A DNA stretch of 5,492 nucleotides, taken from Vulcanimicrobiota bacterium. Its GTDB lineage: Bacteria; Vulcanimicrobiota; Vulcanimicrobiia; Vulcanimicrobiales; Vulcanimicrobiaceae. The stretch lies in NCBI GenBank assembly GCA_030043675.1, contig JASHXG010000234.1:1-5492 (forward strand), in the 5' to 3' direction. Shown here piece by piece: positions 1 through 5,282 of the stretch (its first letter is position 1; each line of letters begins with the position of its first letter). The notes under the pieces were generated by a model. The model saw only the letters and a program-made list of their open reading frames with translations. It did not search any database and had not been told where the DNA came from. The position numbers were made by a program, and so were the translations under genes.

Positions 1-28
1 GCGTACGTCATACGACGCTGTTTTCTTT

Positions 29-34
29 GAGGAG
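29..34 (+). promoter_or_regulatory. Shine-Dalgarno site of the first gene
   Basis: GAGGAG lies 5 nt before the ATG at 40. It is the clearest ribosome-binding site in the window and fixes the start of the small secreted protein. Only 28 bases precede it, so the promoter cannot be judged. Confidence 0.8.
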
Positions 35-39
35 ATATC

Positions 40-501
40 ATGAACGTCAAGTCCTGGTTTTTTGCGATCTCCGCCGCGGGGCTGCTCGCGCTCGCGCCAA
101 TCCTGAGCGACGCCGCTCCGATGGCCGGTGCGCCTTCGATGGCGCAGGTCGTCCATGTCGTTGCGTGCGGAGCCAGCGCCGGTCATCCCGAGGCTTCCTA
201 TATGGGGCCCTTTAACAAGATGGTGCTCCAACCGGCGCTGCCGCCGATGGCGATGATCGACTTCTTCAACGCAACGAGCCGCCCGATCTCCACGGTCGAG
301 TTCGGTTTGGTTGCCGATGGGAAGCTCTTAGCCGTCGTGCGCGACGTAGGATCGTTCGCGCCGAACGCGCGCATCATGCACGCCTACGGCATCGCCGAGG
401 CGGCCGTGCCGCCGGCTAATGCGATGACCGAGTGCGTGCCGTTGCGCGTGCGCTACGCCGACGGGACGACCTGGATGAATCCCAGCATGCCCGCGCACTA
501 G
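40..501 (+). CDS. Small secreted protein of unknown function
   Basis: A 153-residue protein I cannot assign to a named family. Residues 1-25 look like a Sec signal peptide: a Lys at position 4, a hydrophobic core (about 6-22), and a plausible signal peptidase site near S23-D24-A25. The mature part of about 128 residues has no further membrane segment. It contains alternating hydrophobic stretches with the look of a beta-sandwich: 'MIDFFNATSRPISTVEFGLV' (about 72-91), then a segment ending in 'VRDVGSFAPNA', and a C-terminal 'RYADGTTWMNP'. Two cysteines, C43 and C132, bracket this core and could form one disulfide in an oxidising compartment. The ATG at 40 is supported by GAGGAG at 29-34. The next gene starts 37 bp after the stop on the same strand, so the two may share a transcript. 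A role in the envelope or periplasm is inferred from export alone; no enzyme motif is visible. Confidence 0.85.
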   Translation: MNVKSWFFAISAAGLLALAPILSDAAPMAGAPSMAQVVHVVACGASAGHPEASYMGPFNKMVLQPALPPMAMIDFFNATSRPISTVEFGLVADGKLLAVVRDVGSFAPNARIMHAYGIAEAAVPPANAMTECVPLRVRYADGTTWMNPSMPAH

Positions 502-515
502 GGAGTGCGTCCGGG

Positions 516-530
516 GCTTCGAGTCGAAGC
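516..530 (+). repeat. 15-bp palindrome before the GTG start of the metal protein
   Basis: GCTTCGA-G-TCGAAGC is a perfect inverted repeat with 7-bp arms around a single central base. It sits between the stop of the secreted-protein gene and the GTG at 539. As RNA it could fold as a 5-bp stem with a 5-nt loop; as DNA it could be a dimeric protein site. It has no T tract, so it is not a standard terminator. It occupies much of the space where a Shine-Dalgarno would be expected. Function is unknown and a chance palindrome is possible. Confidence 0.4.
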
Positions 531-538
531 GGCTGGGT

Positions 539-2539
539 GTGAACGAGACGATCGCCGCTACACCCAGCCGTCCGCACGTCGCCGAAGTCGAAAGCCGCGA
601 AGAGCTGATCTATCTTCTCTCACGCGCTTCGGAACTCGAGCACGATCTGACCTGCATGTACCTCTTCGCGGCGTACTCCCTGAAGAGCGATCTCGCCGAG
701 GGAGGAACGACCGCCGACGAGCTCGAGCGCGTCCGCAGGTGGAAACGGAAGCTGGCCTGCGTTGCCGTCGAGGAGATGCTCCACCTCGCGCAAGTCTCGA
801 ATCTGTTGACCGCCATCGGCGGTGCGCCGCATTTTCGGCGATCGAACTTTCCGGTACCGGCGACGGCCTTTCCATTCGGGATCGGGTTGAGTTTGGAGCC
901 ATTCTCGCAAGTGCTGACCGAGCGGCTCGTCTGCTGCGAAATGCCCGAGGACGCCGTCATGCGCACGTTTGCGCCGGAACGCCAAGCCGACTTAACGGCT
1001 TTGCTCGATCGCGTTGCGATCGGCATGCACGACCGCGTCGCTGCGGCACCCGCCGTGCAGACGACCGAGCCATTCGACATCGACTTTAAAACCGTCGCGG
1101 ACCTCTACCGCAAGATCGAGAGCGGCTTCACCAGGATTCCTGAGGATCAGCTCTTCATCGGCCCGCCCGAAGCGCAGGCCAACGCTAAGTATCTCGACGA
1201 GGAGGGTGCTCTGATCGCGGTGCTCGATCGCGACTCGGCCCTGCGCGCAATCAAGATGATCATCGAGCAGGGCGAGGCGCCGAGCACGGATCACCCCGAA
1301 GCGCACTTCTACGTCTTTGATACGATTCGCACCGAGTTCGAGAAGTTGACCGCGCTCGCTCGCGCGCAGGGGCGCATCTTCGAACCGGCGCGGCCGGTCG
1401 TATCGAATCCGGTGACGCGCTTCTCTGGAGCGGACAGCGGACGGACGCGAATCACGGATCCACTCGCGCTGGAGATCGCCGACCTTTTCAACAGTGCGTA
1501 TGACACGATGCTCTTGATGCTGATGCGCTTCTTCGCGCACATCGAAGAGGGCGAAGAGGAGTTGCGCATGTTGGCGCGCGGGACGCTGCGCATGATGGCA
1601 TCGGTCTTGCGCCCACTGGCCGAGGCCCTCACGAAGGTGCCGGCCGGCGACGCGTATCCGGGGAAGACGGCCGGACCGGGTTTCGGCTACAACCGCGACG
1701 TCCATCTGCTTGCGCACAAGCGCTCGGCGTGGATTTTCTTTCTGGAGCGTATTTGGGAGCTGGCCGGGCGCACGACACTGCTCGCGCAGGACGAGAGTGC
1801 GCCGCCGGAAGTCGCCGAAGCCGCGGCGGCGCTCGAATCGGTCGCCGAACATTTGATGCCGTTCGTTCCGCGCAAGGATGCCGAGCACATCAAGACCTTC
1901 GCCTGCGCGAGTGCCGCGGAGGTTTCGATTCGGCCCGAATTAAATGGGCCGTACCTAGTGATGAACCTACCCGAGCTTACCAACTCGAAAGGCGACACGT
2001 TGCGCACGCGTCCGGTCGTCGCGCTTTGCCGTTGCGGCCGTTCGGAGCTCAAGCCGTATTGCGATGGTCATCACGCGCAGATCGGCTTCGACAGCGCTAA
2101 GCAGCCGGAACGTACGCCCGACCAGCTCAAGCGCTACGACGGCAAAGAGATCACCGTCACCGATAACCGCGGCACGTGCTGCCACTTCGGAAACTGTACG
2201 GACCATCTTCCTCAGGTCTTCGGCGAGCGGCCCAATGGTTTCGTTCAGCCGGACGCCGCTTCGAAGCAAGAGATCATCGACATCGTTCGCGCGTGTCCGT
2301 CGGGCGCACTCGGCTACGAGCTCGACGGCGTTGCGTACGCCGGCGAGCAGCGAAAGCCGTCAATTTACGTCTCGCACAACGGCCCCTACTACGTGCGCGG
2401 CGGGATCGATTTGCACAACACGCAGCGAAACGACGGCGCCTCACGCGAGCATTACGCGCTCTGCCGCTGCGGCCGATCGAAGAACAAGCCGTTCTGCGAC
2501 GGATCGCATTGGAACGTCTTCGTAGACCCGGACAACTAG
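539..2539 (+). CDS. Ferritin-like / CDGSH / 4Fe-4S / CDGSH multi-metal protein
   Basis: A 666-residue cytoplasmic protein; no signal peptide is visible. Residues about 17-262 resemble the ferritin-like domain named for iminophenyl-pyruvate dimer synthase (VioB/RebD/StaD type). Helix 1 carries E32/E34-H35, helix 2 has E78-E79-M-L-H82 (an ExxH metal motif), and the last helix has 'IIEQGE' (E243, E246) followed by H256. Residues about 305-445 are a second helical region. Two CDGSH domains follow. The first has C497-x-C499, C508 and H512, with the motif reading CDGHH; the second has C642-x-C644, C653 and H657, with canonical CDGSH. Each begins with an 'NGPY' segment (469 and 614), showing internal duplication. 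Between them lies a YjdI-like divergent 4Fe-4S domain: C547-C548-H-F-G-N-C553 and C586-P-S-G-A-L. A redox, iron or oxygen-linked role is inferred; the reaction is unknown. No tryptophan-oxidase partner of the violacein/rebeccamycin pathways is adjacent, so indole alkaloid synthesis is unlikely. The GTG start has only a weak Shine-Dalgarno, but no other in-frame start lies between it and M40, which is inside the first metal helix. Confidence 0.93.
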   Translation: MNETIAATPSRPHVAEVESREELIYLLSRASELEHDLTCMYLFAAYSLKSDLAEGGTTADELERVRRWKRKLACVAVEEMLHLAQVSNLLTAIGGAPHFRRSNFPVPATAFPFGIGLSLEPFSQVLTERLVCCEMPEDAVMRTFAPERQADLTALLDRVAIGMHDRVAAAPAVQTTEPFDIDFKTVADLYRKIESGFTRIPEDQLFIGPPEAQANAKYLDEEGALIAVLDRDSALRAIKMIIEQGEAPSTDHPEAHFYVFDTIRTEFEKLTALARAQGRIFEPARPVVSNPVTRFSGADSGRTRITDPLALEIADLFNSAYDTMLLMLMRFFAHIEEGEEELRMLARGTLRMMASVLRPLAEALTKVPAGDAYPGKTAGPGFGYNRDVHLLAHKRSAWIFFLERIWELAGRTTLLAQDESAPPEVAEAAAALESVAEHLMPFVPRKDAEHIKTFACASAAEVSIRPELNGPYLVMNLPELTNSKGDTLRTRPVVALCRCGRSELKPYCDGHHAQIGFDSAKQPERTPDQLKRYDGKEITVTDNRGTCCHFGNCTDHLPQVFGERPNGFVQPDAASKQEIIDIVRACPSGALGYELDGVAYAGEQRKPSIYVSHNGPYYVRGGIDLHNTQRNDGASREHYALCRCGRSKNKPFCDGSHWNVFVDPDN

Positions 2540-2544
2540 GTTCC

Positions 2545-2829
2545 CTATGCGCGCCGGTGTGATTTACCGCCCTCGGCCCCGGCGAGCGAGCGCGCGTCGA
2601 TGCCGGTTAAAGCTTCGAAATACTCCGAGCTGGTGAGAAGCGCTTCCCAACGGCGCCACATCGCGCGGACGGAACGGCACGAAACGCCGTACTCCTCTGC
2701 CAAGCGGTCGCAAGCATCCACGTCCGGCGAGCGATGGACCGGCTGGCGGTGCCACAGCCAATCTCGCCAATACTCATCGGCGTTGTGCGCGATTCTCTCG
2801 GCCAGCGCAATTTGGAGAGCGAACAGCAT
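2545..2829 (-). CDS. Unrecognised 94-aa protein with HTH-like segment
   Basis: A small protein I do not recognise. It is rich in Trp (W21, W24, W26, W58, W61). Residues about 38-61 ('DACDRLAEEYGVSCRSVRAM' then W-R-R-W) have the helix/turn/helix rhythm of a DNA-binding segment: a small residue in helix one, G48 at the turn, and Ser/Arg in the second helix. This is suggestive only. I chose the ATG whose complement is at 2827-2829 because AAGGG (complement of 2841-2845) lies 11 nt upstream. A TTG further upstream at 2853 would add eight residues but has no ribosome-binding site. Third positions are strongly G/C, which supports real coding. The gene is convergent with the metal protein (5-bp gap) and divergent from the phytase (113 bp between starts). 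If it does bind DNA, the phytase or its own promoter would be the nearest candidate target; that is inference. Confidence 0.72.
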   Translation of the reverse strand: MLFALQIALAERIAHNADEYWRDWLWHRQPVHRSPDVDACDRLAEEYGVSCRSVRAMWRRWEALLTSSEYFEALTGIDARSLAGAEGGKSHRRA

Positions 2830-2842
2830 TTCAGTTTTGACC

Positions 2843-2854
2843 CTTGGTGCCAAG
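2843..2854. promoter_or_regulatory. Small inverted repeat in the divergent intergenic region
   Basis: CTTGG-TG-CCAAG has 5-bp arms and lies 14 bp upstream of the minus-strand ATG at 2829. It overlaps that gene's AAGGG ribosome-binding site. Its position would suit an operator for the minus-strand gene, possibly autoregulation by that HTH-like product. The arms are short enough to arise by chance. Confidence 0.25.
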
Positions 2855-2874
2855 AGCGAAACTTACGTCTGTTG

Positions 2875-2908
2875 CGTTCATGCTCCTGTCATTTAGACGC
2901 TGTATGAT
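2875..2908 (+). promoter_or_regulatory. Candidate Pho box promoter of the phytase gene
   Basis: CGTTCAT-GCTC-CTGTCAT (2875-2892) has the 7-4-7 layout of a Pho box. The second half-site equals the E. coli consensus CTGTCAT, and the first matches it at five of seven bases; both contain TCAT at an 11-bp period. Exactly 10 bp downstream is TATGAT (2903-2908), a one-mismatch -10. In classical PhoB promoters such as E. coli phoA and pstS the box replaces the -35 and lies about 10 bp before the -10, as here. Transcription would start near 2915, upstream of the GGAG at 2930-2933 and the TTG start at 2943. The spacer GCTC is not A/T-rich as in the consensus, and the regulator's preference in this organism is unknown. 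Confidence 0.5.
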
Positions 2909-2929
2909 CGCGAAAGTTCGTCGTCTTTT

Positions 2930-2933
2930 GGAG
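2930..2933 (+). promoter_or_regulatory. Shine-Dalgarno site deciding the TTG start of the phytase
   Basis: GGAG lies 9 nt before the TTG at 2943. The alternative in-frame starts (TTG 2844, GTG 2847, ATG 2880, ATG 2904) have no comparable site. The two ATGs fall next to or inside the proposed Pho box and -10. Confidence 0.6.
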
Positions 2934-2942
2934 ATCGATACG

Positions 2943-4196
2943 TTGAGCGTTAGCAGACTCGTCGCGCTTCTTGCCGTCGCGCTGCTGTCATGTAGCGCCG
3001 GGCCCGCACTAGCGGATGCGCCGCAGTCCTCCGGACTGCGCATGGTGATCGTCCTGAGCCGACACGGCGTGCGATCGCCGACGCATCCGGCGGAGCTGCA
3101 GGCCTACGCGCGCCAGGCCTGGCCGTCGTGGCCTGATCATCCGGGGAATCTCACCGGCCGCGGAGCGTTGCTGATGCGCCAGTACGGCGCATACTATCGC
3201 CGCGAGTACGCCGGCGTGCTCGGCGCCGCGAACGCTTGTCCGCCGAGTGGAGCCGTCTTCGTTTGGGCCGATCTCGATCAGCGCACACGCGCGACCGCCG
3301 ATGCCATCGTGCAAGGGCTCGCGCCGGGATGCGGCATCGCGGTCCATCACGCATCCGGCGACGCGGATCCGCTCTTCGATCCGCTGCCGGGCATCGGCGT
3401 CGTCAATAAAGCCGCGTCGCTGGCCTCGATCGAGGGTGCCGTCGGCGGGAATCTCAGTGGGTTAACCGATGCCTACGCCGCGCAGTTCGCAGCGATGGAG
3501 CGGGTCCTCGGCTGCGTCGCACCGGCGAGTTGCAAACCGATCTCGCGCGTCCCGACGACCGTGGCAAACGACGGTGACGGCGGACTCGCGACGATTTCGG
3601 GCGGGCTCGACATGGCGGCCGACGTGGCCGAGAATCTGCTGCTCGAGTACACCGACGGTCACGCCGATGTCGGCTGGGGGCGCGTCGATCGCGGCCGGCT
3701 CCTCGAGCTTCTCCAACTGCATGTCCTGACGAAGCGGCTCGAAGAGGGAAACCGCTACACGGCCCGTGCGCACTCCTCGAACATCATGGCGCATATCCTC
3801 CAAACGCTCGAAGAGGGTGCCGGCGGCACGGCGGTGGCGGGGACGCGCGTGCCGCCGCAGAGTCGATTCGTCTTTCTCTCCGGGCACGATACCCAGCTCG
3901 CGGAGATCGCAGGGCTGCTCGGCCTCTCGTGGCTGATCCCGGGGGACCAGTTCAACGACACGCCGCCGGGGAGCGCGCTGATCTTCGAGCTCTACACGCC
4001 GGACGCGGGGGGTTCGCCCTTCGTGCGGACCTTCTTCACCTCGCAGTCGCTCGACGCGATGCGCGCCGGCGCGGGCGAGAATCCGTTGCGCGTACCCGTC
4101 TACGTACCCGGGTGCCCGTCGCTCGACTGTCCCTTCGCGACCTTCACTCGTGTCGTTGACGAGGCAATCGATCCGGCGTTCGTGGCGCCATGGTGA
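2943..4196 (+). CDS. Exported histidine acid phosphatase, AppA 4-phytase type
   Basis: A 417-residue periplasmic or secreted phosphatase (E. coli AppA is 432) that probably releases phosphate from phytate or other phosphomonoesters. The N-terminus 'SRLVALLAVALLSC' is a signal peptide. Cleavage after A-L-A24 is likely; the LLSC17 sequence also makes lipidation conceivable. The catalytic motif R40-H41-G-V-R44-S-P supplies the phospho-histidine nucleophile, and G-H315-D316-T-Q the proton donor; AppA has HDTN here. Other AppA-like blocks are WPSWP (60-64), LTGRG (70-74), 'WADLDQRTRATA' (108-119), DPLFDP (142-147), GWGR (244-247) and NDTPPG (338-343). Cysteines C99/C130, C191/C197 and C391/C396 sit where three AppA disulfides occur. 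Glucose-1-phosphatase (Agp) is the main alternative, but HDT and NDTPPG resemble AppA more closely. The TTG start is chosen for the GGAG 9 nt upstream and the compact signal peptide it gives. The upstream Pho-box-like promoter suggests induction on phosphate limitation. Confidence 0.93.
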   Translation: MSVSRLVALLAVALLSCSAGPALADAPQSSGLRMVIVLSRHGVRSPTHPAELQAYARQAWPSWPDHPGNLTGRGALLMRQYGAYYRREYAGVLGAANACPPSGAVFVWADLDQRTRATADAIVQGLAPGCGIAVHHASGDADPLFDPLPGIGVVNKAASLASIEGAVGGNLSGLTDAYAAQFAAMERVLGCVAPASCKPISRVPTTVANDGDGGLATISGGLDMAADVAENLLLEYTDGHADVGWGRVDRGRLLELLQLHVLTKRLEEGNRYTARAHSSNIMAHILQTLEEGAGGTAVAGTRVPPQSRFVFLSGHDTQLAEIAGLLGLSWLIPGDQFNDTPPGSALIFELYTPDAGGSPFVRTFFTSQSLDAMRAGAGENPLRVPVYVPGCPSLDCPFATFTRVVDEAIDPAFVAPW

Positions 4197-4218
4197 TGGT
4201 GATCGGCGAGCTTTGTGG

Positions 4219-4227
4219 TGGTATACT
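4219..4227 (+). promoter_or_regulatory. Extended -10 promoter of the acidic small protein
   Basis: TGG-TATACT matches the extended -10 form TGn-TATAAT with one mismatch. No convincing -35 lies 16-18 bp upstream, which extended -10 promoters tolerate. The -10 ends only 9 nt before the ATG at 4237, so transcription should begin at or within about 3 nt of the start codon, giving a leaderless or nearly leaderless mRNA. Confidence 0.6.
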
Positions 4228-4236
4228 CGCTAGGCT

Positions 4237-4431
4237 ATGAGCGAAGGACTTCCCTATCCCGACAGCGACGACGACGTTATTGCGCCCGACGTCGCTCCAC
4301 TTCAAGATCAGCCGATCGATCCCGGGAAAGCCGTGCGCCTGGAACAGGAAAAATACGCCGACAGCAGCGCCGACGAAAACCGCGACGACCAGTGGGACGA
4401 GCACCACGGCCAACCCGACGACATCGTCTAA
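4237..4431 (+). CDS. Acidic 64-aa protein, probably from a leaderless mRNA
   Basis: An unrecognised small soluble protein dominated by Asp and Glu, with acidic runs at about residues 9-13 (DSDDD) and a C-terminal tail rich in D/E/H ending 'DDIV'. It has no cysteine, no membrane segment and no signal peptide, and is probably largely disordered. The case for a real gene is a strong G/C third-position bias along its length and an extended -10 immediately upstream. No Shine-Dalgarno is present at useful spacing (only AGG ending 2 nt before the ATG), which fits leaderless translation. It starts 40 bp after the phytase stop and ends 7 bp from the convergent binding-protein gene. Function is unknown. 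Cation binding or a nucleic-acid-mimic role would be guesses from charge alone. Confidence 0.65.
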   Translation: MSEGLPYPDSDDDVIAPDVAPLQDQPIDPGKAVRLEQEKYADSSADENRDDQWDEHHGQPDDIV

Positions 4432-4470
4432 ACGCCGGTTAGCTTCCCGGTACGACGACGATTGGGTTGG
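4410..4470. terminator. Imperfect inverted repeat across a convergent gene junction
   Basis: CCAACCC (4410-4416) pairs with GGGTTGG (4464-4470), and ATCGTC (4423-4428) with GACGAT (4457-4462). They are separated by an asymmetric internal loop, and CCGG/CCGG (4435-4438 and 4447-4450) could close the centre. The structure spans the last codons of both convergent genes and could act on both strands as a shared transcript end. It lacks a T tract, so it is not a canonical intrinsic terminator, and the pairing may partly reflect the codons of the two C-termini. Confidence 0.3.
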
Positions 4471-5275
4471 CTAAGTATTCGATGCCGGCATTCTGCAGAA
4501 TCGTCTTGCCCTGACCGGTCAGGATGAACTGCTCGAAGGCGGTGGCCTGTGCGGGATGCGGGGCGGCGCGCAAACGCGCGATCGTGTAAGTGATTTTGTC
4601 GCTCATCGACGCTTCTCCGGGGAGCGGCACGAAGTGCAGGCCGCGCGCGATCGCTTCGGTTTTGTAGAAGAAGCCGACGTCGGCTTGCCCCGTGTCGATA
4701 CGCGCCAGCAAATCCTCTTCGGGGAAGATCTGGGCGTCGTTCTCGGGATCGCCGAGGATGCGCTTCGCGCCGTCTGGACCGGCCAGAATCCTCACCGCTT
4801 GGACGGTGTACACGCCTTTGGGATCGAGCTTCGGATCGGTGCGTCCGATCGCCAGGCCGGGCGTCGAGAGCGCCGCGACGATCGACGTCTTGCCGGCTGC
4901 GACGCCGGCGAAGAGCGCCGCTTGGCGCGAGCGGTCCGACCATCCGATGCCGAGGCTGGTGGCGGCGAATGTAGTCGCGTGCGCGACCTTCGCGCCTAGG
5001 CCCGTCACCAGCTTCGGATCGACGCTGATGAAGATGTCGGGATTTTTGGTGCCGGCCGCGATCAGGTTCGCGAGCATCTTGCTGCCGGCGCCCTGCCCCT
5101 GAAAGTCGATGCCTTGCTGCGCAAGGGCGGCTTTGATCGGGCCCTCCATCGGCGTCACGAGCGACCCCGCGTAAGCGACCGAGACGACGCCGCGCACTTG
5201 GCCAACGGCCGACGCGAGCGTCAGCGACCCTGTGACCACGATCGCAAGCATCCAGCGGACCACGTTTGTCATCAC
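4439..5275 (-). CDS. Molybdate/tungstate-binding periplasmic protein, WtpA type
   Basis: A 278-residue ABC-transporter substrate-binding protein that should capture an oxyanion outside the inner membrane. Residues 1-23 form a signal peptide ending A-S-A; there is no lipobox cysteine, so the protein is free in the periplasm rather than a lipoprotein. The mature domain has the WtpA pattern in order: A36-G-S-L near the first strand, a second A63-G-S65 anion-binding turn, 'NPDIFISVDP' (78-87), 'GRTDPKLDPKG' (144-154), and 'LLARIDTGQADVGFFYKTEA' (189-208) followed by 'FVPLP'. In archaeal WtpA/ModA proteins, two carboxylates complete six-fold coordination of the metal; acidic candidates here are D147, D151, E187 and E207, not assigned. 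The adjoining mop gene supports molybdate or tungstate over sulfate. The GTG start at 5275 and the ATG at 5272 differ by one residue; GGAAAG lies 10 nt before the GTG. No permease or ATPase gene follows, since the next gene is convergent. Confidence 0.88.
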   Translation of the reverse strand: MMTNVVRWMLAIVVTGSLTLASAVGQVRGVVSVAYAGSLVTPMEGPIKAALAQQGIDFQGQGAGSKMLANLIAAGTKNPDIFISVDPKLVTGLGAKVAHATTFAATSLGIGWSDRSRQAALFAGVAAGKTSIVAALSTPGLAIGRTDPKLDPKGVYTVQAVRILAGPDGAKRILGDPENDAQIFPEEDLLARIDTGQADVGFFYKTEAIARGLHFVPLPGEASMSDKITYTIARLRAAPHPAQATAFEQFILTGQGKTILQNAGIEYLANPIVVVPGS

Positions 5276-5282
5276 AGCGCTT

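Noticed and set aside
505..1089. 194-codon plus-strand frame overlapping the start of the multi-metal gene
   Set aside because: Its product is a low-complexity Arg-rich sequence out of frame with the clear metal motifs; it is a shadow of the real frame.
992..1888. 298-codon open frame on the minus strand inside the multi-metal gene
   Set aside because: It is antisense to conserved ferritin-like and helical sequence, its product is Arg-rich with no recognisable domain, and such frames are expected opposite high-GC genes.
2600..2896. 98-codon plus-strand frame opposite the 94-aa HTH-like gene
   Set aside because: No ribosome-binding site and a Ser/Arg-rich composition typical of shadows. The minus-strand frame has normal composition and a ribosome-binding site.
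2900..2906. CTGTATG as a third Pho-box-like half-site
   Set aside because: It starts 14 bp after the previous half-site rather than 11 and overlaps the -10, so it does not fit the repeat phase.
4156..4161. TTGACG as a -35 for the acidic protein gene
   Set aside because: It lies about 60 bp upstream of the TATACT box, far beyond a workable spacer.
4191..4204. Short TGGTGA tandem repeat at the phytase stop codon
   Set aside because: Only two copies, partly dictated by the last codon and stop; too short to be a meaningful repeat.
4144..4413. 89-codon minus-strand frame with a hydrophobic N-terminus opposite the acidic protein
   Set aside because: The hydrophobic run is what Asp/Glu codons give when read antisense. 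The plus-strand frame has the better third-position bias and a promoter.
4428..4943. 171-codon minus-strand frame within the binding-protein gene
   Set aside because: It is a second frame on the same strand as a well-supported WtpA-type protein and gives an Arg/Pro-rich product typical of a frame shadow.
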